Source of the DNA: Saccharopolyspora kobensis
GTDB lineage: Bacteria > Actinomycetota > Actinomycetes > Mycobacteriales > Pseudonocardiaceae
Direction: 5' to 3'
Assembly (NCBI RefSeq): GCF_900108315.1
Contig: NZ_FNVB01000012.1
Location: 62,001 to 126,000, forward strand
DNA length: 64,000 nt
Below are positions 48,350 to 57,142 of the stretch, piece by piece; the stretch's first letter is position 1; every line of letters begins with the position of its first letter. The notes under the pieces are model-generated. The model was not told the origin of the DNA. It made no database searches and saw only the letters and a program-made list of their open reading frames with translations. Both the position numbers and the translations under genes were made by a program.

Positions 48350-49909
48350 TCACGTCGTGGTGCCGGAGGTGGTGCCGAGCTGGATCGGGGTGCCGGTGAG
48401 CCATTCGCACCAGTCCGCCGTTTCGCGCAGCGAGCAGGTCGCCGTTCGCTCCACCGCCGCCAGGTTCGGCGGGCGGAGATCCGCGCGGCGCAGAGCTGCC
48501 CACTGGGCGGCGTTGAGGATCAGCACGCGCAGCCGCGGCAGCTCCGCGATCGGCGTGATGTCCGCGAGCTCGACCGCCGACAGATCCAGCCTGGTCAGGG
48601 CCGGTAGCGTGCGCAGCACTGCGATGTCGAGGCGCTCGGCCGCTCCGGAGAGCTTCAGGTCCCAGAGCGTCGGCTGGCCCGCCAGGGCTTCGAGGTCGAT
48701 GCGTTCGGCTTCGATCGCCAGGGATTCCAGCACGGGCAGGCCGCTCGAAGTCGGCGTGACCAGCTTCGCGCGGTGGATCCGCAGTTCGCGCAGGTGCCGC
48801 AGCGGCGCCAGCGCCGCCAGGTCCAGATCCACCGCGTCGTTGACGTGGATCAGCTGGGTTTCTCCGGCCCGCTCGACGATCTCGGCGAGATCGCGGTTGC
48901 CGAAGTCGTGGTAGACCAGCTCGTCCAGGCCCGCGCCGCCGAAACCGGCGTAGGTCTGCAGGTAGTCCGAATCGTCGTCCTCGTAGTCGCCCTCGCGCAG
49001 GGCCTCGACTACGCCGGCCAGCACCTCGGTCACCGATTCCGCGTAGTAGTCCGGCGGGCCGTGGATGTCGCGGCCGTACTCGAAGACCTGGCCGGGCCTG
49101 CCGCGCTCGGCCGGGTCGAGGTCGACCGCGAGGTTGTTCATCGCGAAGTCGGTGGCGAAGGTGATCCACCAGTCGTTGCGCGAGAGGCGCTTGATGGTGT
49201 GCGGCGGGTCCGACTCGAAGACCACGGCGTCGTCGAACGGCCCGTCGTTCCAGCCCAGCGAGCCCGGCTGGTGGTACTCGACGACGTGGTCCAGCGGGTA
49301 GGGCGAGAACTTGCCGAGCAGGCCGGTCTCCGCCGCGTCGTCCCTGGTCATCCGGTAGAGCGCGCGCAGGTCCTCCGGCAACCGGGCGCCCAGTTCGGCT
49401 TCGGCCGCGGCGATCTCCGGCTCGGAGTAGCCGGGCCGCAGCGCGGGCGGCCGGCCCTTGATCTGCTGGTAGCGCTCGACGAACTCGTGGAACAGGGCGG
49501 AGATCTCGGCCAGCACCGCCGGATCGGTGGGCGCTGCGGTGCGCTCGGCCGCCGCGGGCAGCGCCATCCCGGGCAGCGGGTGCCCGGGCAGCCGGAAGTC
49601 CTCGTCGAGCACCACGCGGGACTCCGACTCCAGCTCCGCGCTGAACGCCAGCTCGAACCGGCCGCATTCGCGCACCACCAGCTCCACGATCAGCGGGCGG
49701 CCGCGGCGAGGCACCGGGAGCAGCTCCACGAGCGCCGACTTCGCGTCGAAGAAGTCGGGATCGAGATCGACCTCGACGCCGACCGGGTGCGTGATCCGGG
49801 TGGCCCCGGCTTCCACGCGCAACCACACGACCGCGGGCCCGGTACGCCCGCCCCCGGTGCGCACGCCCAGCGCCAGCCGCCGGGCCGCCGCCTGAAGTCC
49901 CGTTGTCAT
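48350..49909 (-). CDS. SMI1/KNR4 (SUKH) protein with leucine-rich C-terminus
   Basis: 519 residues from ATG 49909. A beta-rich N-terminal region precedes a SUKH-type domain (PGYSEPEIAAAEAELGARLPEDLRALYRM, then DDAVVFESDPPHTIKRLSRNDWWITFATD). The C-terminal third is a run of LRR-like beta-turns (LRELRIHRAKL, LESLAIEAERIDLEAL, LTRLDLSAVELADITPIAEL). SUKH proteins often neutralise polymorphic toxins; a fusion with LRRs suggests a recognition role. It is not next to a toxin gene. Confidence 0.78.
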   Translation of the reverse strand: MTTGLQAAARRLALGVRTGGGRTGPAVVWLRVEAGATRITHPVGVEVDLDPDFFDAKSALVELLPVPRRGRPLIVELVVRECGRFELAFSAELESESRVVLDEDFRLPGHPLPGMALPAAAERTAAPTDPAVLAEISALFHEFVERYQQIKGRPPALRPGYSEPEIAAAEAELGARLPEDLRALYRMTRDDAAETGLLGKFSPYPLDHVVEYHQPGSLGWNDGPFDDAVVFESDPPHTIKRLSRNDWWITFATDFAMNNLAVDLDPAERGRPGQVFEYGRDIHGPPDYYAESVTEVLAGVVEALREGDYEDDDSDYLQTYAGFGGAGLDELVYHDFGNRDLAEIVERAGETQLIHVNDAVDLDLAALAPLRHLRELRIHRAKLVTPTSSGLPVLESLAIEAERIDLEALAGQPTLWDLKLSGAAERLDIAVLRTLPALTRLDLSAVELADITPIAELPRLRVLILNAAQWAALRRADLRPPNLAAVERTATCSLRETADWCEWLTGTPIQLGTTSGTTT

Positions 49910-50043
49910 GCGGGAATTCTCCACGTACCCACCACAAACGGCCGAACCGGGCTCACCGTCCAGGTGCCGGACAGCCGACGCCGCTGACCGGACCGCAGTC
50001 GAATGGTCCTTTCGCACTAGGAGAGCCCGCCGACGTGGAGCGG

Positions 50044-50691
50044 TCAGCGCCGCGCGAACAACGCGCTGAACCACCGGGGAGTTCCTTCCGGCATGCTGCG
50101 GCCTGCGACGCGCTCCAGCTCGGTGACCCGCTCGGCGCTCGCCCTGAGCACTGTGAGGCTCGCGCTCACCCGTTCCTCGGAATGGACCCACAGGTCGCAG
50201 AGCGCGTACCCGTAGGCGGCGGTGCGATCCGCGCGCAGGGCGCGCCTCGACCGCCGGTGGTCCAGGTAGGCGAGCAGGTACGCCGACAGGAATCCGAGCA
50301 GCAGGAACAGCCCGGTGCGCCAGAACAAGTCCGCCTGACCGCGCGGGGAGAAGCGCAGCACGCGTTCCGGCGGCTCAGCGGTCACCAGCTCGCGACGCCG
50401 CCCGGCGGGGGCGGCGCTGGCCGGGGATCGGCGAAGCCGGTGGAAGCGGTTCGCCGGTCGCAGCCGTTCGATGACGGGACGGTTGACGAGGAAGAGCCCG
50501 ATCCACACCGCGAGGACCAGGACGAGCGCGATGAACGGGCCGACGATGACGACACCGACTCCGCCGTCCTCCACCATCATCGCGATGATCCACGCGCAGA
50601 GACCGGCGAACGCCAACGACGCCAGCTTCGCGGCGATGGCACCGAAGGCTTCGGCGGTGCAGAACCCCGAGCGTTCGGTCAGGTGGGCCAC
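50044..50691 (-). CDS. Membrane protein of unknown function
   Basis: 215 residues from GTG 50691. Hydrophobic helices: IAAKLASLAFAGLCAWIIAMM, VVIVGPFIALVLVLAVWIGLFLV and GLFLLLGFLSAYLLAYL, separated by an Arg-rich loop and followed by a helical cytoplasmic tail. No family recognised. The 134 bp between this stop and the SUKH start hold no other clear gene. Confidence 0.65.
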   Translation of the reverse strand: MAHLTERSGFCTAEAFGAIAAKLASLAFAGLCAWIIAMMVEDGGVGVVIVGPFIALVLVLAVWIGLFLVNRPVIERLRPANRFHRLRRSPASAAPAGRRRELVTAEPPERVLRFSPRGQADLFWRTGLFLLLGFLSAYLLAYLDHRRSRRALRADRTAAYGYALCDLWVHSEERVSASLTVLRASAERVTELERVAGRSMPEGTPRWFSALFARR

Positions 50692-50736
50692 GAGCGCGAC
50701 GCGCTGCGGATCCGCGCCGCTGCGGCTCGCATCCGG

Positions 50737-51312
50737 TCAGTCCTCGGCGTTCGGGGCTCGGCTGCCCGCCAGCTGCTCGCGGACCTCGCCGAGCGCGAAG
50801 CCGAGCAGGTTGAGGCCGCGCCACTGCTGCGGGGAATCGGCTCGCGGGTCGTCGGCGGCGAGGCCGATGCCCCAGACCGCGTCCACCGGGCTGGCCTCCA
50901 CGAGGACTCGCTCGCCCGTGCTGCGGAGGAACTCCGCCAGCTCCGGGTGCTGCGCGAACTTCGCGGCGTTGCCGGTGCGGACGATCTCGCAGCGCGCCTC
51001 CTCCCAGCACTGCTGGTCGAAGCCGCGCACGCCGCGGCCGAGCGCCTTGGCGCGCTGCGGGTGGCCGGATTCCAGGATCCGCTCCGCGCTGTCCCAGTCG
51101 TCGAAGAGCGTCGCCTTGCGCCACATCATGTAGTGCTCCGCGGTGGCGAAGGTGCGTCCGTCGACGACGAACGGCGCCGGCCACCACTGGCTCAGGCAGC
51201 CCTTGCCCGCGCGGCCGTCGCGCTCCGGCTGGTGGCCCCAGAAGTGCAGGAACTTGACCCGGCGCCCCTCGCGGGTCAGGTCGATCAGCTCGGCGACGTT
51301 TCGCGGGTTCAT
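50737..51312 (-). CDS. NADAR/YbiA-family N-glycosidase-like protein
   Basis: 191 residues from ATG 51312. NADAR features: FLHFWGHQP, LSQWWPAPFVVDGRTFATAEHYMMWRKA, and WGIGLAADDP near the end with NLLGFALGEVRE. YbiA-type enzymes split a riboflavin precursor N-glycosidic bond; other members remove ADP-ribose from nucleic acid in toxin-antitoxin and phage defence. No DarT-like partner is adjacent, so a housekeeping or repair role is equally likely. Confidence 0.85.
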   Translation of the reverse strand: MNPRNVAELIDLTREGRRVKFLHFWGHQPERDGRAGKGCLSQWWPAPFVVDGRTFATAEHYMMWRKATLFDDWDSAERILESGHPQRAKALGRGVRGFDQQCWEEARCEIVRTGNAAKFAQHPELAEFLRSTGERVLVEASPVDAVWGIGLAADDPRADSPQQWRGLNLLGFALGEVREQLAGSRAPNAED

Positions 51313-51599
51313 GTCCAGCAGTGTCGCAAACGTCCGCATTGGACAGCAGCTGGTTTTCCGGCGCGTGGCCCCTGTCACGCCGGGTGACGGCCTCCGGAAC
51401 GCCTGCGACGGCGGTCACAGCGGCCGTGGGAGGCTTGGGTGCCAGGCAGGACGCGGTTCGCACGCCGCACCGCGCCCTGTCTGGCACACCCCCAGCACCC
51501 CGATTCCACGATCGTGGAATCTCGACAGACGGTAATCTCAGATGCGAGAATCCGTCAATCGCCGAAACGGTCCAAGACCCGTGAATCCCGGAGAGTGTG

Positions 51600-52010
51600 A
51601 TGAACGACCCTGGTGCCGCCCTGGCCGAGCGGCTGGCGTGGTTGCGGGAGTCCTTCCCCAACCCCGAGACGGGAAGGCCGTACGAGGTGAAGGCGATCGC
51701 CGCGTCCACCGGGATCTCGCTCTCGCAGCTGTACAAGATCCTCTCCGGCGAGTCGCCGAACCCCGGCTGGCAGCACCTCAAGGCGCTGGCCGGTTTCTTC
51801 GGCGTCCCGCTGGACACCTTCGACGACGGCGAGCACGGCGAGAAGATCCGCACCCAGCTGGCCGCGCTGGTGGAGCTGCGCAGCCTCAAGGAAGGAGGCG
51901 TGGAGGCGGTGAGCCTGCGCGGGCTGACCCCGGCCCAAGCCGACCGCATTCGCGGCGTGGTCGAGGACCTGCGCCGCTCCAACACCAGCTCGGATCACGA
52001 TGAAGCATGA
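51600..52010 (+). CDS. XRE-like helix-turn-helix protein
   Basis: 136 residues. HTH: YEVKAIAASTGISLSQLYKILSGESPNPGWQHLKALAGFFGVPLDTF. ATG 51600 has GGAG 6 nt upstream. Head of a three-gene unit; the stop overlaps the ImmA/IrrE-like gene by 11 nt. This HTH/ImmA-IrrE/MAB_1171c order recurs in actinomycetes. Confidence 0.83.
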   Translation: MNDPGAALAERLAWLRESFPNPETGRPYEVKAIAASTGISLSQLYKILSGESPNPGWQHLKALAGFFGVPLDTFDDGEHGEKIRTQLAALVELRSLKEGGVEAVSLRGLTPAQADRIRGVVEDLRRSNTSSDHDEA

Positions 52011-52626
52011 GCCTGATCACGAGTCGTTCCGCTGCGTGCGCCTGGTGCTGGTCATGAGCCAGGATCGCGGTGTGAAGCCGTCCCAGCAGCGCGATCTCGC
52101 GGCCCGGTGCCAGGAGCTGGCGACCGCCCTGCCCCTGCCCTCGCCGTGGGACCTGGAAGCGTTCATCGCCGAGCTGGCCGAGCTGCGCGGGCGGCCGATC
52201 GAGCTGCGCCGGGTCTCCGCCGTGGAGTCCGACAGCCCGTGCGGCGCGCTGATCTCGCTGGCCGACCGGGACGTGATCGGCTATCTGCCGAGCACCCCGC
52301 TGCACGAGGAGCACATCATCCTGCACGAGGTCGGCCACCTGGTGTGCGGGCACTCCGACACCAAGCTCGCCGACTCGCCGCTGGTGGCGGCGCTGGTGCC
52401 GGACCTGCCTCGGGAGCTGGTGCAGAGCGTGCTCGGCCGCTCCGCCTTCGACGCCACCACCGAGCAGGAAGCCGAGCTGGTGGCCAGCCTCTACCTGTAC
52501 CGCGCGGGCCGCGCCCCGGCGCCGATCCGCCGGGTGCGCAAGCTCGACGCGAAGACCGGCCGGACGCTGCGCGAGATCCAGGCGACCTTCGACAGCGCCC
52601 GCCGCGGCCCCGAGAAGCGCCGATGA
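52000..52626 (+). CDS. ImmA/IrrE-like metallopeptidase
   Basis: 208 residues. Zincin motif HEVGH (109-113) in HIILHEVGHLVCGH, followed by EQEAELVASLYL, where a glutamate could be the third zinc ligand. ImmA/IrrE proteases cut XRE-type repressors to derepress mobile or stress genes; the HTH gene just upstream is the likely partner. Overlaps both neighbours. Confidence 0.82.
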   Translation: MKHEPDHESFRCVRLVLVMSQDRGVKPSQQRDLAARCQELATALPLPSPWDLEAFIAELAELRGRPIELRRVSAVESDSPCGALISLADRDVIGYLPSTPLHEEHIILHEVGHLVCGHSDTKLADSPLVAALVPDLPRELVQSVLGRSAFDATTEQEAELVASLYLYRAGRAPAPIRRVRKLDAKTGRTLREIQATFDSARRGPEKRR

Positions 52627-53822
52627 CCAGCGTCGTCCTGCAGACCGCCGGCCTCATCGCGGTGCTGGCGGCGCTGGTCAAGCTGGTCCAGTCGCGGCGT
52701 TCGCCGACGCCGAGCGTGCGCTACCTGTGCGGCGCGATCGGTTCGGTGGGCCTGTCCGCGGCGCTGGTGGCCACCACCTCGCTGACCTGGGTGGCGACCT
52801 GGGAACCGGTCCCGAACTCCGGGCGGCTGGTGGCGAACCTGCTGGCCATCCTCGCGGCGGTGTGCGTGCACGGGCTGCTGGCGCACCTGCTCAACGAGCC
52901 CGCCGATGCGCGGCGCGTGATGCGCATCCAGTTCCTGGTGGCCGGGATCGCGGCGGCCGTGATGACGGTGCTGCTGATGTCCGCGGGCATCCCCTTCGAC
53001 CCGGACTTCCTGGCCGCGTTCGCCGACCACCCGGCCGTGGCGGCCTACCTCGTGGTCTTCTCGCTCTACATCGGCTCGGCCACGCTGGCCTTCGGCTGGT
53101 TCCTGCGCAGCTACATCTCCCAGACCAGCCGCCGCTGGCTGCGGGCCGGGCTCCGCACGATCCAGGCCGGTTGCGTGGCCTCGGCGGCCTGGGCGGCGAG
53201 CAAGATCGCCGCCGCGGCCGTCTCGGTGGCCGGGCACCAGCCCGGCGTCCTGGACCCGATCGGCGGGGCCTGCGCCGCGGCGTGCGTGGCGCTGGTGGCG
53301 CTCGGCGCGACCATGCCCGTGTGGGGCCCGTGGTTTTCGCTGCCGTTCGACTGGTGGCGCGCCAAGCGCCAGTCCCGCCTGCTCGGTCCACTGTGGAATC
53401 GGCTGGCCGATGAGCTCCCGCAGATCACCCTGCCCGCCGGAATGGTCGCGCCGAACGCGCAGTTCGCCCTGTACCGCCGGGTCGTGGAGATCCGCGACGC
53501 CCAGCTGGTCCTGCGCCCCTACGTCCACCCCGAGGTGAGCGCGTGGGCCCGCCGCGCAGCCGATGAAGCGGGCCTCGATGAGCGCGCGGCCCACCAGACC
53601 GCGGAAGCGGCCTGCCTGGTGACGGCGCTGGACGCGCACGCAGCGGGCCACCGCCACCAACCGGAACCGGACGAGACGAGCGCGCCGTACCGCGGAGTCG
53701 CCTCCGACACCCGAACCGAGGCGAACTGGCTGATCAAAGTGAGCCGAGCGGCGGAGCGCTCCCCGATCGTCGCGCAGGTGCGCGACCGGGCGCGCGCCGA
53801 CCTCCCCGACCCCGCGGAGTGA
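52623..53822 (+). CDS. MAB_1171c-type integral membrane protein
   Basis: 399 residues. About seven membrane helices in the first 240 residues, then a cytoplasmic domain (WWRAKRQSRLLGPLWNRLADELP, AQFALYRRVVEIRDAQLVLRPYV). The family is called a putative transporter but its substrate is unknown. ATG 52623 overlaps the peptidase stop (ATGA). It may be a membrane sensor or anchor for the peptidase/HTH pair. Confidence 0.8.
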   Translation: MTSVVLQTAGLIAVLAALVKLVQSRRSPTPSVRYLCGAIGSVGLSAALVATTSLTWVATWEPVPNSGRLVANLLAILAAVCVHGLLAHLLNEPADARRVMRIQFLVAGIAAAVMTVLLMSAGIPFDPDFLAAFADHPAVAAYLVVFSLYIGSATLAFGWFLRSYISQTSRRWLRAGLRTIQAGCVASAAWAASKIAAAAVSVAGHQPGVLDPIGGACAAACVALVALGATMPVWGPWFSLPFDWWRAKRQSRLLGPLWNRLADELPQITLPAGMVAPNAQFALYRRVVEIRDAQLVLRPYVHPEVSAWARRAADEAGLDERAAHQTAEAACLVTALDAHAAGHRHQPEPDETSAPYRGVASDTRTEANWLIKVSRAAERSPIVAQVRDRARADLPDPAE

Positions 53823-53992
53823 CGCGCTGCTGCGTGGTCATCAGCCATCGGCTCGCGCGGCGCGCTGGTGGGAAGGAAGTGCGGCCGCCTTCCCCGGCAG
53901 GTGTGTGCCCCCTCCGACGTGCTCGCACTGCGCGGGCTGATCTCAGTTTCGCGCGCAATCGCAACGGGCTCGCCACGCCCCGGGGCGCGCGG

Positions 53993-54601
53993 TCAGACGA
54001 GCAGGGTGAAGAGGCCGCCGCCGATGATCGCGCCGACGATCGCGCCGATGGTGACCTGGGCCGCAGTGTGGTCGCGGACGTGCACTCGTGACCAGGAGAT
54101 CGCCGCGACCACCAGCAGCAGGGCCCAGCACACCGGGTGGAAGAGCACCGCGAGGATCACCACCGCGCCCGCCGCCACCGCCGAGTGCATCGAGATCTTC
54201 CACCAGACCGTGATCCCGCCGGTGACCAGCAGCGACACGATCATCGCGATGTCCAGGGCGATCAGCAGCCACGGCGCGTTCAGCAGCACCAGCAGCCCCA
54301 GCCCCACCAGGCTCATCACGATCAGCGCCACGAAAGGCACGAACCGGCCCGCCCGGTCGCGCACGTGGTGGCTGTCCCAGCGCCCGGTGCGCGCGCCCCA
54401 CACGATGACGCCCATCGGCAGGATGCTGCTGGTCACCGACACCAGCAGTCCCCAGCCCAGCGCCGGGCCGATGCTCTCGGTGGCCCGCCAGGCGACCGCG
54501 AGCGGCAGCACCACCACGATCACCCACGGCGCGAAGATCTCGGTGAGCACGCGCGCCAAGCGGTCCGTGGAGGTCTTCGTCTCGGGTGCTGCGTCGGTCA
54601 T
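53993..54601 (-). CDS. PAP2-superfamily-like membrane protein
   Basis: 202 residues with five to six helices and the partial PAP2 pattern VRDRAGRFVPF, KISMHSAVAAG and SRVHVRDHTAAQVTIGAIVGA (the SxxHx and RxxxxxHxxxQ elements). Expected to hydrolyse a membrane-lipid phosphate; the first motif is weak, so activity is uncertain. Confidence 0.72.
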   Translation of the reverse strand: MTDAAPETKTSTDRLARVLTEIFAPWVIVVVLPLAVAWRATESIGPALGWGLLVSVTSSILPMGVIVWGARTGRWDSHHVRDRAGRFVPFVALIVMSLVGLGLLVLLNAPWLLIALDIAMIVSLLVTGGITVWWKISMHSAVAAGAVVILAVLFHPVCWALLLVVAAISWSRVHVRDHTAAQVTIGAIVGAIIGGGLFTLLV

Positions 54602-54802
54602 GGGGTCCTCTGCCGCTCGGATCGGTCAAACCGATTGTCACACAGCAGGATTCCCGACCTTCCCGGCACCACCGGCACGAGGGGACGGTGCTCCGCCCCC
54701 GTGACGCCCGGCACTTCGGTGCGTGCTGTCGCGGAGGAGACGCGCCGCGGCAACACCACCGAGGGCCTCCGCCGCAACCGGTTCTCCTCGCGCAGACCGC
54801 GC

Positions 54803-55372
54803 CTAGCCCACGCTGTCGATCAGCAGGTCCAGGCGCGCTTCGCGATGGCTGGCGCGGAGGCGGTCGGCGCGGGAGAGGACGGCGAGGCCGTGGACCGCGC
54901 TCCAGACGACCTCCGCGAAGGTTTCCAGGTCGCGGTCGCCGGCCAGCGGTTCCAGCACGGCGATGATCTCGGCGAACGCGTTCTTGAGCTCGGCGGGCGA
55001 GTCGTCGGCGCCGAAGGGGATGTCCAGCGGCCGGACGAACATCGCTTCGTAGAGCGCCGGGCGCTCCCGCGCGAACCCGAGGTAGGCGTCGACCACCGCG
55101 CGCAGGGCGGCTTCGGGCGAGCGGCGGCTCGTGCGCGCCCGGCGCAGTTCGCGGCCGAGCTCGGCGAAACCGTTCACGGCCACCGCCGCGAGGATGGCGT
55201 CCTTGTTGCGGAAGTGGCTGTACAGCACGGGTTGGCTGTACTCCACGCGCTCGGCCAGCCGCCGCGTCGTGACCGCGTCCCAGCCCTCGGCCTCGAGGAG
55301 CTCCCGCGCCGAATCGACGATCAGCCGGTGCCGCTCGGCACGTTCCCGTTGCTTGCGGTCCTGCACGGACAT
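54803..55372 (-). CDS. TetR-family regulator
   Basis: 189 residues. HTH: AVTTRRLAERVEYSQPVLYSHFRNKDAIL, with a WHG/TetR_C-type C-terminal domain. Divergent from the DUF4267 membrane protein. Two identical CTAGCnnnGCTAG palindromes lie in the shared gap, so it most likely represses itself and that gene. Confidence 0.87.
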   Translation of the reverse strand: MSVQDRKQRERAERHRLIVDSARELLEAEGWDAVTTRRLAERVEYSQPVLYSHFRNKDAILAAVAVNGFAELGRELRRARTSRRSPEAALRAVVDAYLGFARERPALYEAMFVRPLDIPFGADDSPAELKNAFAEIIAVLEPLAGDRDLETFAEVVWSAVHGLAVLSRADRLRASHREARLDLLIDSVG

Positions 55373-55381
55373 GGCTGGATC

Positions 55382-55394
55382 CTAGCACCGCTAG
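55382..55394. promoter_or_regulatory. TetR operator, site 1 (CTAGCnnnGCTAG)
   Basis: CTAGC-ACC-GCTAG, perfect inverted repeat in the TetR/DUF4267 gap. CTAG is rare in GC-rich actinomycete DNA, and this gap holds six. Confidence 0.65.
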
Positions 55395-55414
55395 ACATCC
55401 GAGCAGTACTACCG

Positions 55415-55427
55415 CTAGCGTTGCTAG
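55415..55427. promoter_or_regulatory. TetR operator, site 2 (CTAGCnnnGCTAG)
   Basis: CTAGC-GTT-GCTAG, a second perfect copy starting 33 bp from the first (about three helical turns). It is followed by GCTAGACCTAGG near the DUF4267 start. Confidence 0.65.
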
Positions 55428-55460
55428 AACATCGGTCAGCGCTAGACCTAGGAGTGGTTC

Positions 55461-55859
55461 ATGACGCTGCGCAGGTTCAACACCGGTTTGATCGTCGTGC
55501 TGGGACTCTTCGTGGTGTCCTTCGGACTCCGCTTCGTCGTCGACGGGGCCGGAGCGGCGGCGGGCTTCGGCATCCCCGACTGGCCGCAGGGCAACGCCGC
55601 GGGCTACTTCACCGTCAAGGGCGTCCGCGACCTGTTCTGCGCGGCGGTGATCTTCATCCTGCTCGCCCTGGGCCAGCGCCGGGCCCTGGCCTGGGTCGCG
55701 CTCGCCGCGGCGGCCATCCCCTTCGGCGACACCATCGCCGTGCTGTCCAGCGGCGGATCCCCGGCAGCTGCCTTCGGGATCCACGCGGCCACCGGCGTCG
55801 TGGTGGTCGTCGCAGCGCTGCTGCTGCTCCGCGAAGGGCGGGCCGCGGAGCGCGGCTGA
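55461..55859 (+). CDS. DUF4267-type small membrane protein
   Basis: 132 residues with four membrane helices (LIVVLGLFVVSFGLRFVV, LFCAAVIFILLALG, ALAWVALAAAAIPFG and GVVVVVAALLLL) and the family stretch YFTVKGVRDLFCA. ATG 55461 after a strong AGGAG. Probable target of the divergent TetR. Function unknown. Confidence 0.8.
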   Translation: MTLRRFNTGLIVVLGLFVVSFGLRFVVDGAGAAAGFGIPDWPQGNAAGYFTVKGVRDLFCAAVIFILLALGQRRALAWVALAAAAIPFGDTIAVLSSGGSPAAAFGIHAATGVVVVVAALLLLREGRAAERG

Positions 55860-55864
55860 GCCGG

Positions 55865-56608
55865 TCAGGCGCGCTTGGCGTGCTCTTCGGAGCCGGCGAC
55901 CATCTCGATCAGGCGGTCGCCGAGGACCTCCGGGATCACCCGGGCCGCCGAGCGGGCCGCCGCGGCGTTGAGGGCCGACATCACCAGCGGGCGGAGGCGC
56001 TGGAGGACGTCGCTGTAGTACGGGACCTCCTCCTCGCTCGGGACCGGGCGGGTCAGGACGTGCCTGCGGACCATCTCCACCAGGTGCCCCGCCACGTGGT
56101 CGATGTCCTGCTGGAGCTGTTCGGCCAGGTCGAGCACCTCGCCGAGCGGCACGCCGAGGCTGACCAGCTCGGCACCGGCGTCCAGCAGCTGCGGGCTCTG
56201 GGAGACGAATCCGCGCCCGCGCCGCTCCAGCAGGCCGAGCTCCATCGCGCGCTTGACGTTGCCGGGGCTGAACTGCTTGCCGAACATCCGGCGCAGTTCG
56301 GTGGCGGTGACCGCGCGGGGCGCTTCCTCGGCCCAGGACTCGCCGACGACCTCCTCCAAGCCGAGCACGTCGCCGAGGCTGCGGCCGGACTCCCAGGCGG
56401 AGATCATCTCCTTGATCTGCGCGAACGCGTAACCGCGCTCCAGCATGTTGATGATCAGGCGCAGCCGGACCAGGTGCGCGTCGGAGTAGATCGCGGTGCG
56501 GCCCTGCCGCCGGGGCGGCGGCAGCAGTTCCCGGTCCTGGTAGACGCGCACGTTGCGCACCGTCGTCCCCGCTGCCCGAGCAAGATCGTCGATCCGGTAT
56601 TCCGCCAC
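55865..56608 (-). CDS. MerR-family transcriptional regulator
   Basis: 247 residues from GTG 56608. MerR HTH: YRIDDLARAAGTTVRNVRVYQDRELLPPPRRQGR, then a long helical C-terminal domain without an evident cysteine metal site. Such regulators sense organic ligands or oxidants. No adjacent divergent target is obvious. Confidence 0.87.
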   Translation of the reverse strand: MAEYRIDDLARAAGTTVRNVRVYQDRELLPPPRRQGRTAIYSDAHLVRLRLIINMLERGYAFAQIKEMISAWESGRSLGDVLGLEEVVGESWAEEAPRAVTATELRRMFGKQFSPGNVKRAMELGLLERRGRGFVSQSPQLLDAGAELVSLGVPLGEVLDLAEQLQQDIDHVAGHLVEMVRRHVLTRPVPSEEEVPYYSDVLQRLRPLVMSALNAAAARSAARVIPEVLGDRLIEMVAGSEEHAKRA

Positions 56609-56662
56609 CTGGTGAAGTCTAGTGACCCAGTTCGAACGACGCCGAGCCCCGCCGCGCGGTGA

Positions 56663-57049
56663 TCACTCGTGATCGCCGTCCACGTAGTACCAGGCCCCGC
56701 CTTCCTTGGCGAAGCGGCTGTTCTCGGTCAACGTGCCCCTCTCCCCCGGCAGCCGGTAGTGCGCCCGGAACCGCACGGTGCCCGCCGAGTCGAACGGCCC
56801 GCCACCGGTGCGCTCCAGGATCTCCAGGTGCACCCAGCGCTGCTCGGGATCGAGCTCCACCTCGTCCGGCCGCGTCGATGGGTGCCAGGACGCCAGCAGG
56901 TAGGAGGCGTCCCCGACCGCGAAAGCGCTGAACCGGGAACGCATCAACTGCTCGGCGGTGCTCGCGCGGCGCTCACCGGAGTGCAGCGGAGCGCAGCACT
57001 CGGCGAAAGGTTCACCGAGCCCGCAGGGGCATCGTTCAGCAGTGCTCAC
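56663..57049 (-). CDS. YchJ-like SEC-C motif protein (UPF0225)
   Basis: 128 residues. Zinc-binding SEC-C-type CPCGLGEPFAECCAPLH at the N-terminus and the YchJ core STAEQLMRSRFSAFAVGDASYLLASWHPSTRP, with VRFRAHYR. GTG 57049. The family is small, cytoplasmic and of unknown role. Confidence 0.85.
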   Translation of the reverse strand: MSTAERCPCGLGEPFAECCAPLHSGERRASTAEQLMRSRFSAFAVGDASYLLASWHPSTRPDEVELDPEQRWVHLEILERTGGGPFDSAGTVRFRAHYRLPGERGTLTENSRFAKEGGAWYYVDGDHE

Positions 57050-57142
57050 CGCACCAGCTTCTCACCGGCGATGCGCACCGACATCACCGAGTGGCGACCA
57101 GGTGGGCGCGGCGCCGAACGACCGCACCGCGCCCACAGCCGG

